A stretch of 64,000 nucleotides of DNA from Symsagittifera roscoffensis (Eukaryota; Xenacoelomorpha; Acoela; Convolutidae). Position numbers and translations under genes: made by a program. The stretch is taken from the NCBI RefSeq assembly GCF_963678635.1, contig NC_087065.1:16538572-16602571 (forward strand), read 5' to 3'. The notes beneath the pieces are model-generated. The model was not told the origin of the DNA, did not search any database, and saw only the letters and a program-made list of their open reading frames with translations. Shown in pieces: positions 1-11,172 of the stretch (its first letter is position 1; the number at the start of each line of letters is the position of its first letter).

Positions 1-1
1 G

Positions 2-279
2 GCCGCATTTCCACCATCAGTAGCACAAGTCCCGGGCAAATACCTGTGCTTCCTAGTAATGACAGGAACACGATCGATCCCGAACACGTGATGTTGGCAC
101 TAACAAGACTACGAGACTTCATGATTGAAAGAGGGATAACGGAGGTCTCAATGCCGGTGTATGACCCAAAGAGGGGCAAATTGAGCCCAAGGGAATTGTA
201 CGCTATCCTACACGTGGTCTTCGCAGAAACTGAGATAATGGTGCATCTTCATAAGAAATACTACTTGAGCATCGCCTGA
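2..279 (+). pseudogene. Macro-like domain, C-terminal part (copy A)
   Basis: The first ~60 bases read in frame 2 and give the strand GKYLCFLV. The frame then shifts near base 60-75 to frame 1, which runs to the stop at 277-279 and ends HLHKKYYLSIA. The layout matches the second half of macro (ADP-ribose-binding) domains of the ALC1/TARG1 type: a hydrophobic strand, a helix around LTRLRDFMIE, a strand VSMPVYD, then a helix and a strand before VHLHKKY. The glycine-rich loop usual after the SMP strand is replaced by YDPKRGKLSPREL. Copy M has the same replacement, so this is a family feature and not decay. The domain start is outside the window, and the frameshift makes this a pseudogene. Confidence 0.6.
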
Positions 280-761
280 GTCGGTTACACGGGGTCTCGA
301 GTTGGGCATGAGGGGAGAATCTCGAGTTAGGTGTGGGGGTACAAAACAGGTAAAGAATCTTAGAGGTGATTGGCATGACAATTAAAAATTTAAATGATTG
401 ATGGTACTAAAACATAAAACGAATCTGCATGTTTTTAGAAAATTTCCAATTGAACTATTTTAGTAGGACGAAAAGGAAAGGGTTTTAACTATAGTAGTGA
501 AGGGGGTTTTTAGGTTAGGAACACAGCCTGTTAGTCTAAAAATCGGGTGTTATTTTCAGATTGGTTTGGTTAAGTCAAATTGACTACCCAACTGTATTCA
601 ATTGAAGAAAGGAAGTCCTTAAACGGAAACGCAAATTGAACGGCGCTTCAAGAAATAAAACTCAAGTTGCTCAGGTAAAACTCAAGTTGCTCAGGTAAAA
701 CTCAAGTTGCTCAGGTAAAACTCAAGTTGCTAAAACTCAAGATCACCTGGAAGTTACAGAA
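280..761 (+). other. Spacer between macro and coiled-coil ORFs (copy A)
   Basis: I see no gene here. The stretch carries two CTCGAG sites (near 296 and 322) and ends in the 20-bp tandem array at 657-741. The equivalent spacer in copy M (22490-22884) is of similar size and also non-coding, so it may hold signals for expressing the downstream ORFs. Confidence 0.5.
657..741 (+). repeat. 20-bp tandem array, about four units
   Basis: The unit AAAACTCAAGTTGCTCAGGT occurs three times perfectly (657, 677, 697). A shortened fourth unit and an 11-base remnant follow. Each unit contains CTCAAG, the reverse complement of the CTTGAG hexamer that recurs along copy A. The array lies just upstream of the coiled-coil ORF start at 762. 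Confidence 0.9.
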
Positions 762-1587
762 ATGACAGATCGATTCTGGAAGTCCATGCCATCAGCTTTG
801 AGAAAACCCACACTTGATGAGTAGTACAGACGCCTGAGGGACCTGGATTTCACTCAAGTGGATGAGAGAATGGCAGTGATGCTGAATGCCATCCTCCAGT
901 TGGAGGAACAGGGCGAGTGCCGAGAGTCTGCGACAGAAGCGGTTTTGATGGTAGGCTACACCACCGATGGAATATCCAACCAAGAGCAAACCAGGTGGCT
1001 GTCCTGGAACGTGTATGGAGCAATGAGGGGGTTCGACTTGGCAAGGAACCCTGGCTTGAGTAACAATACTGAGTATGGTGCAGGGGAGTTCCCACTGCCG
1101 ATCAGACCATCAGTCACGATCCACGGGCCAGAGCAAGAGTAAGACACCATCGATGACACGGGCGCAACAAACGGGGGAAGCGTATCCAGACCTCAGTATC
1201 ATGAAGAGAGAGCTTGAGAGGACTCAGCGGGAGAGGAACAAGGCGAAACTTGAGAGGGATCAAGCGGTCGTCGAAAAGGACCAAGCGCGGAGGGAACTGG
1301 ATATGTTGAGAGCTGAACATCTACAGGCAGAAAGAGTACGAGAGAATGCCGCGAATTGTGAGCAGCTGAAGTCGGAGCTTGAAAGGATCCAGCAACGACA
1401 ACGCGAGCTTGACATGCAGAAAAGGGCTAGGCCCAAAGAGCGGGTGGTTATGAGGTTGTTGGAGGTGTGGATACCAACTGAGTCAGCATCCTCCCTGCGT
1501 GGTCTAGAGACACAAGTAATACGCCCGTTGATGGACGTCGCTTGCCTGGATATACACCAAGTTCAACCCCGAGTAGTAGTCAGGTGA
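762..1587 (+). pseudogene. Coiled-coil accessory protein (copy A), broken
   Basis: An ATG at 762 opens a frame that is stopped by TAG at 822-824 and is otherwise open to 1142. It matches the N-terminal half of the coiled-coil protein of copy M (YRRL, TEVLLM-like, NPGLS and GEFPLP-like stretches align in order). The frame then shifts, and 1075-1587 supplies the rest. That part is a heptad-like segment of about 90 residues very rich in Glu, Arg, Lys and Gln (around LERTQRERNKAKLERDQ), a typical parallel coiled coil. The 3' end overlaps the start of the SGNH frame. The role is unknown; a coiled coil in this position could be an oligomerising partner of the next protein. Confidence 0.6.
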
Positions 1588-4500
1588 GTGGTAGCTCGTC
1601 ACGACTGAAAGAGTTGCACGAGCGGCTACAGCTAAGGAGTCGTGAGAGTCCAGCAAGAGTGGAGCTACCCTCGACGTGGAGGGAGCAACCTGTCAGGAGT
1701 GTGGTGATCTCAAGTTACAAGAAGAACACGGAAGGCAGATACCACAGGCACAATCGGATGGAATGGAGCACGGCGCAGAGAGACAGTAGAGACTGCTTCC
1801 ATGACGCGGCTTGGGTGGAATACCTCACGCAGCCACGTGTGCCTGACGGGGCGGTCCACCTGATCATAGGGGACAGCTTGTTGCGGGTGCTGACCCGGAT
1901 TCAGTCCCATTGGCAAACGGGGATCTTGAGCTTCGCTGGAGCTGCGACGCCGCAGATGTTAGCAACACTTGAGATGCTAGGGTGGGCAAGAGTATACACG
2001 GTGACTCTGATGGTCGGGACGAATGACGTGTCTAGGGGGGAAGCAAGGTGACGAGGCTGCACGACAAGATGAGCTGCATTCTTGAGGAATTGCGGATTCA
2101 AATGGATCCGGCCATTCTTACGGAGTGCACCATTCCTTACAACATGAAAGCAGACCAACATGCAATGGAGATGAATACAAAAGTGCGAAACCTGAACGAA
2201 ATAATCAGGCAGATACACCAAAGGAGCGTCCTCCCCGTTGGACTGTTGGACGTGGCCGAGCAAATGGAGCTATCTGCTTTCCCTGACAATGCATCCTCGG
2301 ATAGGATTCACTTTGACAGGTCCAGAGGGGTGGAATGGTTAAATGACGTCTTCCAAAGGCACATTAGCGCATTGGAGGCAGAGTTGCTAGAGACGGCCCA
2401 AGTCACGTTCGGACCACCTCCAAATCCACCCTTCTTCAACCCGAGGGCGTTGTCCAGTCGCTTGGGAGCGATGGCCGATTCTAGAGACAGTTCGAGGAAC
2501 TGCCGGACCAAGTTGCCGGGCGCCGCACCCATGGAGGCCGAGGAGGCAACGTCATCAACTCCTCAGGGATCGATAATATCCTCGGTGGTGGTGGCGGAGA
2601 AGAAGAAACCGGAGAGGTCAGCGGAGACCAGTAGGTCGAGATATGTGGAGAAGGTGAAGGAGCTGGACTTGGAAGATCTGGAGTGCAGGCTAGAGTTGGC
2701 GGAAGCTTTGAGTCTTGAGCGGGTGTCGCACGAAGACTTGGGTAGACACCAGTGCGTGGACTGGCTGAACGCTCACGAGACGCATTTCTCAAATGCGAAA
2801 ATGATGGAGACAGCGGATCTGACTGGGATTCCCACGAAATCGGTCATGGGACCTATCAACTATAGACCTCTCAAGAACGATCACTTGCATGTGACAGGGT
2901 TTCTTGAGCAGCTCAAGGGTGATGAACCGGCACCGAAGAAGATCTGGGAAGCCATCCAGACGTTATTTGCAGCCATGAATGAAGTACAAGAGAACGTTGC
3001 CTCACGATTTGGCTCCAAGACAAAAGTAGCGTTCACGACGTCCCCCGGGTACGCGAGCATGCCTCCCGCTCTGCAATTTGTATATGCGATCTTGATCTTG
3101 ATAGCAGAAGAGAATTGGTGGCGTATTCTGATGGCAGCTCCCAATCGGGAGCTGGAACCAACGAACTTGAGACTTCGCAGATCAGAACTGGCGGCGGCGT
3201 GGGCGGATGTGTCCCACGCGTTGAGGGGCTTCTACGAGTTGGCTGACATCCTCATTGTATTGGACGAGGTCCTCTTGCTAGAGATATCCAACTTCGCTAG
3301 GCAACTCAAGCTCAGTCCGGTTATAGGGGATGATCATCCAGTGGTGACTCACCTGACGGCCAGTCTGTGGTTTCGAAGTATGGAGTTGACCATCACAAGC
3401 TCCACCAGTAAATCTAGAGGGCCGAGCAATGAAAGGAAAAACGTGGCCGCAGCGGAGAAGCAGCTGGAGTCGATGGTGTATCGACTGACACAAGAGAGAG
3501 GCAGATGGCCCTTCCTGACACCAAGGCTGGAGAACGCCACGGAGCAGACAAGAGAAGATGCCCCACCTCTGGTGAAGCAAATCTGGGATTTTCTTGAGGA
3601 GCAGCTGGAAGTGGTCGAGAAGAGGGAAATGACGGTGGCCAGAATCGTCACAGCAGCCAACGAAGTCACGATTGGAGGATTCTGGAGGGAGCACGCAAAG
3701 GGTGAACTGAGGACGTGGAGGGATCACGAGATTCTTGAGTTCTTGAGTCCTTGTTGGGGAAAGGAGTTCATGGCTGGAGTGTACAGCGCGAAAGAGACCA
3801 TCTTTGGAGCCTTCATACAGGAAATCTTGAACATGCCCATCAGTCTGTTGTTGGCACTGTACCTGGTTTATCCAAGGTACTTGTTCAATATGGGCCCAGC
3901 GTACATGTTCAGTCGGGGCGTGGACACACTCCAGATTGACGGGTACTTGGCATTGGTGCTTCTAACCCATGGGGAACTGGTGTCATTTCACCGAGTAATG
4001 AAATACGGAGAGCCTCTGTCGATGGGAAGAACACACTCGAGTATTGACACCTATTCGTATAAGTGTGCTGCCGGACTAAAGACGCTGCTAGTGCAGTACC
4101 TACTGATGCAAAACCGGCACCTGACTGGTGAAGAAAAGAGCCCGAATACACGAGATGAGTGGAAAAAAGTGAATGGGGGCATGCCTCTGTTGACGGACTT
4201 ATGCCTGGCAATGAGATCGGACCCCATGGGGATGATCCGGGGGCTAGAGGAGATCGTAACCTGCATTTATGGACCGGCCGTCACGTACGCGTTTCCAGAT
4301 TCTCTGGTGACAGCTTATCGATACTCAGTGACCCACTTGAGCCTCATAAGCATACTAGATGGGACGACACTCAATTGGTGTCAGCAGGAGGTGCTAAGGG
4401 CACAAATGAGCAACACGGTGCTCTTCAGAAAGGTGAAGGATCCGGAGTTGGTGATATACAGTTTCCGAGGACAACCGCAGTGCAGGATGGGAGGTAAAAG

Positions 4501-4984
4501 CGAAGGCCCCATCGAAACCTATCCCAAGTTCTGGAATCTAAATCCCCTGACAGCAAATGGACAAGAGATCTTGAGAATTCCCGCATGGAAGAAAAGCTTC
4601 GAGCTGGTGAAAAGGGAGCTAGAGGCGATATTGGAGAAGGAAGTCCTACCAGCAAGCATTCCAGAGTTTCCAACAGTGAGGAGAATGACGCTGCGGATGA
4701 ACAGCTCCCTGGTGGTCCCGTCCCTGTTCGCGAGAGCAGCAACCGACGAACAACAGAGGGAGTTCATCGACGGCTGGGATCCCCTCTTCATCGGCTACAC
4801 TGCAGCAATTTATTTTCATACCAGCGATGCAAAAATAAATTCATGGACAACTCAAGCCAAGAAAATGAGAGGCTCGATGCCCCCGAAATTCGAGGTGCGA
4901 GATGCCTTGAGAACACTTGAGTGGGCAGGTCTGGAGAACAAGTTGCCGGTGTGGGACGATGGCAGGATGATCGTGAATGAATGA
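1542..4984 (+). pseudogene. SGNH/GDSL-hydrolase-like large protein (copy A)
   Basis: The frame open from 1542 gives GDSLL (block I, nucleophile Ser near 1870), FAGAA (block II Gly) and VGTND (block III, near 2020). A one-base shift at the G-run near 2040 then moves to the 978-residue frame 2048-4984, which carries DRIHFD (block V Asp-x-x-His, near 2300). All four SGNH signature residues are therefore present, though split by the shift. SGNH enzymes are esterases, lipases or deacylases; the substrate here is unknown. Downstream are conserved stretches SPGYASMP, APNREL, VLDE and ISNFARQLKLSP, shared with copy M. Compared with M, about 140 residues are missing near 2868-2880 without loss of frame. 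The C-terminal third has no family I recognise. Confidence 0.65.
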
Positions 4985-5008
4985 CACATCGCACTGAAAG
5001 GAGACGAG

Positions 5009-6585
5009 ATGGTGTTTGCCACAAGAAGATACCGGGCACCTTACGAACTGGAGCAAGTGGAGATGAGACAGGAGGGGAAGGAGCTGGATGCAGCAAGCCC
5101 ATTGTATGTGGCTCTGACAGAGTATAAGAAAACGGGTCCAGCGACACCATCACCCCTATCAGTGGGCACCCCTTGGGATAAAAGGAGCGGTCCCGTAGAA
5201 GATCGATTCAGGAGGATTCTTGAGAGAAGAGAAGCAGAATTGGGAGAAGAGAGCATGGACGAGACTCTCAGCGAGGCAGGAGAGGATATGGAAGTGGGAA
5301 ACACACCGGAACAGAAACCATCGGAGGAAGAGTTCACCACGCAAGAACTGTTGAAGGATCTGAGTGGAGAAAATTGGGCAGACACCCCCACGCCAGCTCT
5401 GACTTCATCTCCCCGCAAGAATCTAGAGTTACCACTGACGAGCGAGAATCCGAACATGGGAATGATTTTCCTGAGTGCGGAAAGAAGGGAGAAGAACACC
5501 TTCGAGGGAAACAGGGATGCCTTCCTAGGCACTCTGGATGAGGATGCTTGGCGAAAATTCTTGAGCGATTTTAATCGAGAAGTGGACGACGAGACCACAT
5601 TGGACGATTTCAAGGAGGAGCTGTGGGACACGGTGGTGAAATTCAGAGAGCCTGTCCTGATGGGGACAGGTCTGGAGGAGAAAGCTAGAGGAGAGCTGCT
5701 GAGCAAGATGATCGAGTTGAGGAAGGTATCACGGAAGACCAAGGAAGACAAATGTAAAGACAGCTCTACTCTGAAACAAAAAACTGACAATAAAATAATT
5801 GAACATGTAAGGGGGATAAGGTCGGAACTAGTAATATAATTAAAAGTACTAATATCCTTAAGGCTCGAGCAGGGGGGAGGCAAGAGTTGGAAGGGTTGGA
5901 TGGAGACAAGGAAGTCGAATCAGTGATGATAACGACAACGCCCCCGAGTAAAGACGTGAGGTCTCGCAAGAGGAAGAAAAAGGTGGAGGGATTGGGCAGT
6001 CCTTCAGCGGATGCGGTCTCGGAGAAAAACTTGAGAGAGACGGCCCCCATGGTTCTGGCACGATGGAAGACAGCAGCCTACAAGAGTAGCTACGAGCCAA
6101 GGAAACTGCTCGACGTAGAAAGAGAGATGGAGATCCCCACCAGCTCAACAACGGAAGAAGACTTCAAGCCTCAGAGGATAAAAATGAAGCGAGGTTCGAC
6201 GAGCGGGCAGACCTGGGAAGTGGACGTCGGCAAAGGATGGGTCTCAAATGAACACCAGGCTACTGGGAAGCAAGTGACAAGCGATCCTCTTGAGAACAAT
6301 AAAACGAGGAACACCTCCCGACCGTGGTGGGTGGCCCTGGAAACATTGCAGGAATTGGAAGACTGCCTAAAGAAGCTCGACAGTGGAGTGTCACGCAAAC
6401 GGCGCAACTGGTCTACCCAGCAGAAGGCTGACATCAACAAATTGGAATGGGGGAGCCAACTGAAGAGAACATGGCAGAACTTGTTGAGGGATCATTTTGA
6501 AGAAGCGATGAGAACATCCTTGATGGCGAATCCCTTCATTAGAACCGCAGGACAACTGATGTTGCTTGGAGCCTGTTGGGAATAG
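5009..6585 (+). pseudogene. Charged accessory protein (copy A), two pieces
   Basis: ORF 5009-5839 starts with ATG 24 bases after the previous stop and is acidic and hydrophilic, with FLGTLDEDAWRKF in its C-terminal half. A second frame, 5887-6585, is rich in Lys/Arg (RSRKRKKK near the start) and ends with a helix-like stretch containing HFEEAMRTS. Together they match one ORF region of copy M (16087-17705), where the same FLGTLP and YFEEEMRTT landmarks occur. The copy A gene is therefore interrupted around 5840-5886. The basic cluster could be a nuclear-localisation or nucleic-acid-binding segment; that is inference. I do not recognise the family. Confidence 0.5.
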
Positions 6586-9109
6586 AGTTAGAGACACTGA
6601 CTTCGTACGACAAGTTGAAATTGGGAGGCAGGATCTAGAGGTGTATCGAGTATTGACGCAACACGTTGCTAGGGATAACTCAGGCTTGAGTCTGGCAAGG
6701 AGGAAAGATGCTACCTGTTTCTTGAGGTGGATAATGTCGATGATGACTGATAGTACCATCCTAGCATGCCACCAGAGAGCAATCGGAAGCAAGACGCTGG
6801 AAAAGAGAGTCTCCGCAGTCATCTTGAACGTGTACCAGAGTACTGGGATAGAAAAGGAGGATGGTTCTAGGCAGTCTCTAGAGAGCCACAGGAAGTTAGA
6901 TGAGATACGGAGATTCTATAACAAGAAGTTCGAGGAGAAACACGATGTACACCGTAACTTGGCTTCGCCAGGAGAGCACTTGAAACCCAACAAAAAGGGA
7001 GAGTACCAGTATGTGTCTGGAGTGATGGGGATGGCATCCAACCCTTTCTTGGACTTGGACGCTGGAGGTGCCCACAGAACCTACGAGGTGGCGGAGCTGC
7101 TGAAGTTCTGGACAGAGAAGATAATGGAGATAGACACTGTGGAGAGAGAGAGACCTAGCCTAGGTTTGATTCTCGAGAAGACACCGGAAGTAATAAGTGT
7201 GCCGCGCTCAAGTAAAAGAGTCGAACTAAAAATGGGTAACGGGAACGGCACGTTGACCACGAATCTGGGAGTGGTGTGGAAATGGCTCAGGCCCTCCTGG
7301 TGTCCACATCCCCATGCGAGCCTGATCGAGGAAGTCACGGAGCGAGTGAGACTAGCGCCGACAGAGGATGAAGATTTGGCGACCTTAAGTATAGTACATA
7401 GACTGATCCTGCCTCAGGTGAAGGAGTCAAGTGAGGTGACGAGTAGAACAGGGTCGGTAAAGAAAATGGAGCCGGGTAGTTGTCTTGACTCGACGTGTGG
7501 GAATGGCGAGCACACCTGCGATGGACGATCATGCGTCAGGATACAGTCCTTCCAGAAAGAAGACCTAATCACCTGGTTTGAAGACATTACCGAAAGGGAG
7601 AAAAGTGAGATACAGATAGTGGCTGAGTGTTACGCGAGTACCACGGTGAACCTAGCAACAGCTCTGGGATTCTTCTCAAGAATGTGCAGTCTCCAGTCAC
7701 TGGAGAGGCTAGAGTCAGAACATCACTTGGTGACCGCGTTGAGCGTGGAGTCACGCCCGGAGCGTTGAGCGTGGAGTCACGCCCGGAGTCACGCCCGGAG
7801 TGCAACACTCATGGCCCGGAGTGTTGCAAGTGACCCAGAAACACATCAAGAGTTGGAAGGTTGGACTCGAAGCGGAGATGGGATTTCCCATGAGCGAAGC
7901 CTATGGTCTGCCTCTAAATGCGAAGTCCCTAGTGGGGTCAGTGATGGCCAACCTATGTGGCAGCCACTATCCATTACACATGGCGATGGTAGAAGTGTCC
8001 AGCCAGAGGGTATTGATGTGCCCAAATGTGTAAGACTGGCTCGGATGTCACATCATTCACACAAGCTGTTGAGGAAGATCCGAGGAACAGTACCGAAAGA
8101 ACAAAGGGACGACTTGAGTGAAATCTGGGGTGAAGAACTTCTAGGTTTGGAGAGCGAAAATACAAGTGACCACGAGAGACAAAACGTGATCGGGAAACCC
8201 ATGGTTGGTGCTCCAAACTTCGAAGAGATCGACGTGATACACGAGAAGATGATGGAACTTGAGCCTCTCCTATAAGCCTCGGGGGAACGCAATCTTAGGA
8301 GCATCGACCTCACACACGGGGATTGTCCATGCCACTGTCTGGCGCAGACAGTGTGGTACCCAGACCACGCCAATCTCTGCCTGATCTGGGATGTGGAAGA
8401 AATCAGGTCGTTGGGACTGCCCGATCATCAGCAAAAGGTGACCATCTTGGTGGTGAGCACGATGCTGGCTCTACGATGGATGGAAGAAAATATAGCAAAG
8501 TATCGGGAATCGAAGACGCCAACGGCAGAGTCGATTCACGCGATAGATTACGGCAGGAGACTTGAGTTGTTCGAGACCGCATGCAAGGTATTTGCCATAC
8601 CAATGAAAGTCAGACACATGTGGAGCCGCTTGAGATTCTTTCCTTGGTTTCGCGCGACGTTAACGTCCTGGTTATACGTGGTGACGAAGGATCACATGAG
8701 GAAACATCAAAAAGAATATCGACAGTTCCAGGCCGAGATAGGACCAGATGCCTTCAAGAGACCTCTGCTGACCCATCGAAATGCGATCACGACGGGGTGG
8801 AAAAGAGTGGGTAGAGTATCCAGAAACAACACTAGAGCGAGGGAGTCGATACTAGAGGAGGACCTGGCGAAGAATGTAAGCCTGAGTCTTCACAATTCCT
8901 TCTGTTTGAACCGGGAGTCGAAGGTGACGAGCTTACCGAATCAAGCGAAGAGATTGCAAGAGCAAAGGGAGTGGATGCGATCCTATGAACAGCTGAAGGC
9001 TTGGGAGGAGATTGTGATCAGCTCCGATGACGAAGAGGCACTATTGAAACAGATCACAGTGTCAAATATATCTGGGTCGGGTACCTCGAGGGCGAAGAAC
9101 ACGAGGTGA
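6566..9109 (+). pseudogene. Cys/His-containing terminal accessory protein (copy A)
   Basis: Frames 6566-7768, 7800-8033, 7811-8275 and 8351-9109 together cover the 798-residue protein of copy M. Shared landmarks in order are KLDEIRRF, YVSGVMGMA.NPF, LRPSWCP, a C-x4-C-x4-H-x-C-x4-C cluster near 7480-7540, VNLATALGF, CVRLARMS, CHCLAQT.WYP, PWFRATLTSWLY and CLHNSFC.NRES. The frame breaks at a local duplication of a GAGTCACGCCCG-containing segment (about 7740-7800), again near 8020, and at a stop near 8273. The Cys/His cluster has identical spacing in A and M and looks like a zinc site. The function is unknown. Confidence 0.6.
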
Positions 9110-9545
9110 GCTGGTGGCTCAAAAGGAAATTCTAGAGTCTTGAGTCTTGAGAGGGAGGGGGCTCGAGGGTGAACTCGGATGAAATCTGGGTTCACGAAAA
9201 AGAAATTTTAAAAAATGAGATATTGTTTTTAATATGCTATATCTATTATATAAATCAAAATGCTGCATGACAATTTCCTGATTGAATAGGACAAAAGAAA
9301 TTTTGATTTACCAGCTTAAAAATCGAGAATTCATAGGTGCAGGTGTGTGCAGATTTTGATTGCTGTTTAGCGATAGTGTGAAAATTTTATATGGTTGTGA
9401 ATTTTGGAAGGTAGATAAACTAAAGTCTGCTGCAAACTTCTGTAAATGACCACTAGCACTGTATCTTGAGTGACACTCGGGTTTCTGGGGATTCACTGAC
9501 AGAGACAGCACGCGATTAGGACATCAATCTTGAGTCCGGGGAGTA
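9110..9545 (+). other. 3' untranslated region and polypurine tract of copy A
   Basis: This non-coding stretch lies between the last ORF and the LTR. Its last ~110 bases resemble the equivalent regions of copy M (12871 onward) and T (to 11172): CACTGTATCT, then AGGACAT, then TCCGGGGAGTA directly before the LTR's TGTG. The last purine-rich tract (9534-9545) is the likely plus-strand primer site. Confidence 0.7.
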
Positions 9546-10420
9546 TGTGCCAGTCGGTCATATCTGGAAGTTTGACCTTGAGGGACACGAAAATACGTGA
9601 TTTTGGAGTGAAAATGGAGCCTGTCATGCTCAGTTTTCTCGCACCAACTGAAAACACAAAGTGAAAAATCAGAACCACCGAATTTACAATTGCGGGAAAA
9701 TACTTAAGAAAACAGCAGGAAATTGCTATTCGCAATTTCCAGATACAAAATAAGACACGAGTAGAGCCGTCTTATCCTGAAATAGGAGGAGAGATAATCA
9801 CGAGAAAAGAGTGCAATTATTCGAACTGAACCAGAGTGAACCTTCAACGGAAAAGTGGACAGCTTGAGTGTCCCAATGGTTCATACAAAAACTCAGATTC
9901 TAGAGTCAGAACTTACTTCTGTTATCAAAACTGACCAGTATTAAACTTATCTAGTTATATTATCTAATTCTCGAGTTGCTTACCAATTTAATTACTCCCT
10001 GTACTTGAGCGCATCAACATGTGAGTCCCTAATTTAATTTTCTCGAGTGTGTTTTATGATTGTTATGTTGAGATAAGGCGAGTTTTAGGTTGATCCATCT
10101 GAAATGGATCAAAGTTCCACTCTCCAATAAAAAGTAACTTAACGGATTGTTCCGACCCTGTTTTTAACGGCGTTCGTGTATTTTGGGTATTTTGAGACCT
10201 AAGTATGGGGACGTTCTTATTTTCTAGAGTGGGGGGATATTTTGGTAGTAGCCTTTAAGCTGTAATGGGTTCTAGTCTCATGTCACAAGCGAACCGAATT
10301 GGCTCCGACCGTTCTTGAGGTAGAAAAACACAAGAGATAGTGTCCCTGACTCTTGAGCCAATGGTTATAGGGCCTATTTTTCTTAAGCCTCATATGTGAC
10401 CGAAGTAGGCGACTGTTACA
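9546..10420 (+). repeat. 3' LTR of copy A (875 bp)
   Basis: It starts TGTGCC after the purine tract and ends GCGACTGTTACA, matching the TGTG...TTACA ends of the other LTRs in the window. It contains a hairpin with GATCCAT arms (10092-10110), an AATAAA just downstream (near 10124), and a CCCTGTTTTTA block found at the same place in the other LTRs. The length agrees with the 880-921 bp of the copy M LTRs. Confidence 0.8.
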
Positions 10421-11172
10421 CAAGTGAGGACGTGAGCAAAGAAGAGAAGAGAAGGAGAAAAAACTTGATTGTCTTTGTGTGTTAAAACTTGAACCAATTA
10501 ACCATGTTTTGTTTATTGAACTTGTTAAACTTTTTGTTTTGATTTAGTTTGGTCAAACCAGACTTTGAAAATTGTTACAATTGTTAAAATTGTTGAAAGA
10601 GAATTTTAGTTATACTATTCATGTATATATATAGAACATAGGTGAGTATATTTACCTATTTAAACATGACTGAAGTTTTTAACCTGTGTAAGACACAATT
10701 TAACTGTGTGGCGACATGGTAAGTTTGAGTAAACTCGCTCGAGAGGGTGAATAACTCAATAACTTTCCTAGCCACAGAGTTTCTTAGTTTTTATATTGAA
10801 AGGACCGCATAAATAACTGATTATACTTGGTGAGTGATGTTAAGTTAATTTTAACGGGTGCGTGGCCGTGCCACGTCCCAATTTTTAATCACAAAGAGCG
10901 AAAAGAAGTTTTATGGCAAGACGAAGGAAGTAGTCAGAAAAGAAATTTTATCTAGGACACTCCTCATGGTGCAAACTTTGTGAAAATGTTGAAAGGCAGT
11001 GAGATGTAGTACGATGCCATTTGTGAACACGTAGTGAGTTGAGGTGGAGTAGATAAATTTCATTTTCTTATGCGATTTGTAAGATTGATTACAGAGAACT
11101 GGAACACTACTTGACAATAACCCGGTGTTATGCGATCAATAGGGACATTGATGGGGACATGTCCGGGGAGTA
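10421..11172 (+). other. 3' untranslated remnant of a third relative (T)
   Basis: This matches, in order, the region between the last ORF and LTR of copy M on the other strand. Examples are CCACAGAGTTTCTTAGTTTT (10773 here, about 13247-13267 in M) and GTGAGTTGA-like and GGACATTGA-like blocks ahead of TGTCCGGGGAGTA at 11160-11172. It has no ORF. It begins exactly where the LTR of copy A ends, so A probably inserted into it. Confidence 0.75.

Larger units (their letters stand above)
1..10420 (+). mobile_element. Giant LTR retroelement, copy A (3' part, left end outside window)
   Basis: The same series of proteins as in copy M (11950-36210) is read here on the + strand: macro-like piece, coiled-coil protein, SGNH protein, charged protein and Cys/His protein. 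They are followed by an untranslated stretch, a purine-rich tract and an LTR ending at 10420. The gag and pol parts would lie left of the window. By eye, protein similarity to copy M is well below half in most places, so A and M are separate lineages of one family. Several ORFs are frameshifted or stopped, so this copy is decayed. The right edge abuts the 3' untranslated region of a third relative (10421-11172), which suggests A inserted into it. The left LTR and target duplication cannot be seen. Confidence 0.85.

Noticed and set aside
657-741. CRISPR-like array
   Set aside because: Units are directly adjacent with no unique spacers, and the DNA is eukaryotic.
5041-5883. 280-residue ORF opposite the charged protein of copy A
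   Set aside because: Ser/Leu-rich antisense shadow of the real acidic ORF; the copy M homologue supports only the + strand reading.
1-9109. A cellular gene cluster with a GDSL esterase
   Set aside because: The order, LTR and purine tract match copy M, and the ORFs lack introns and are decayed.
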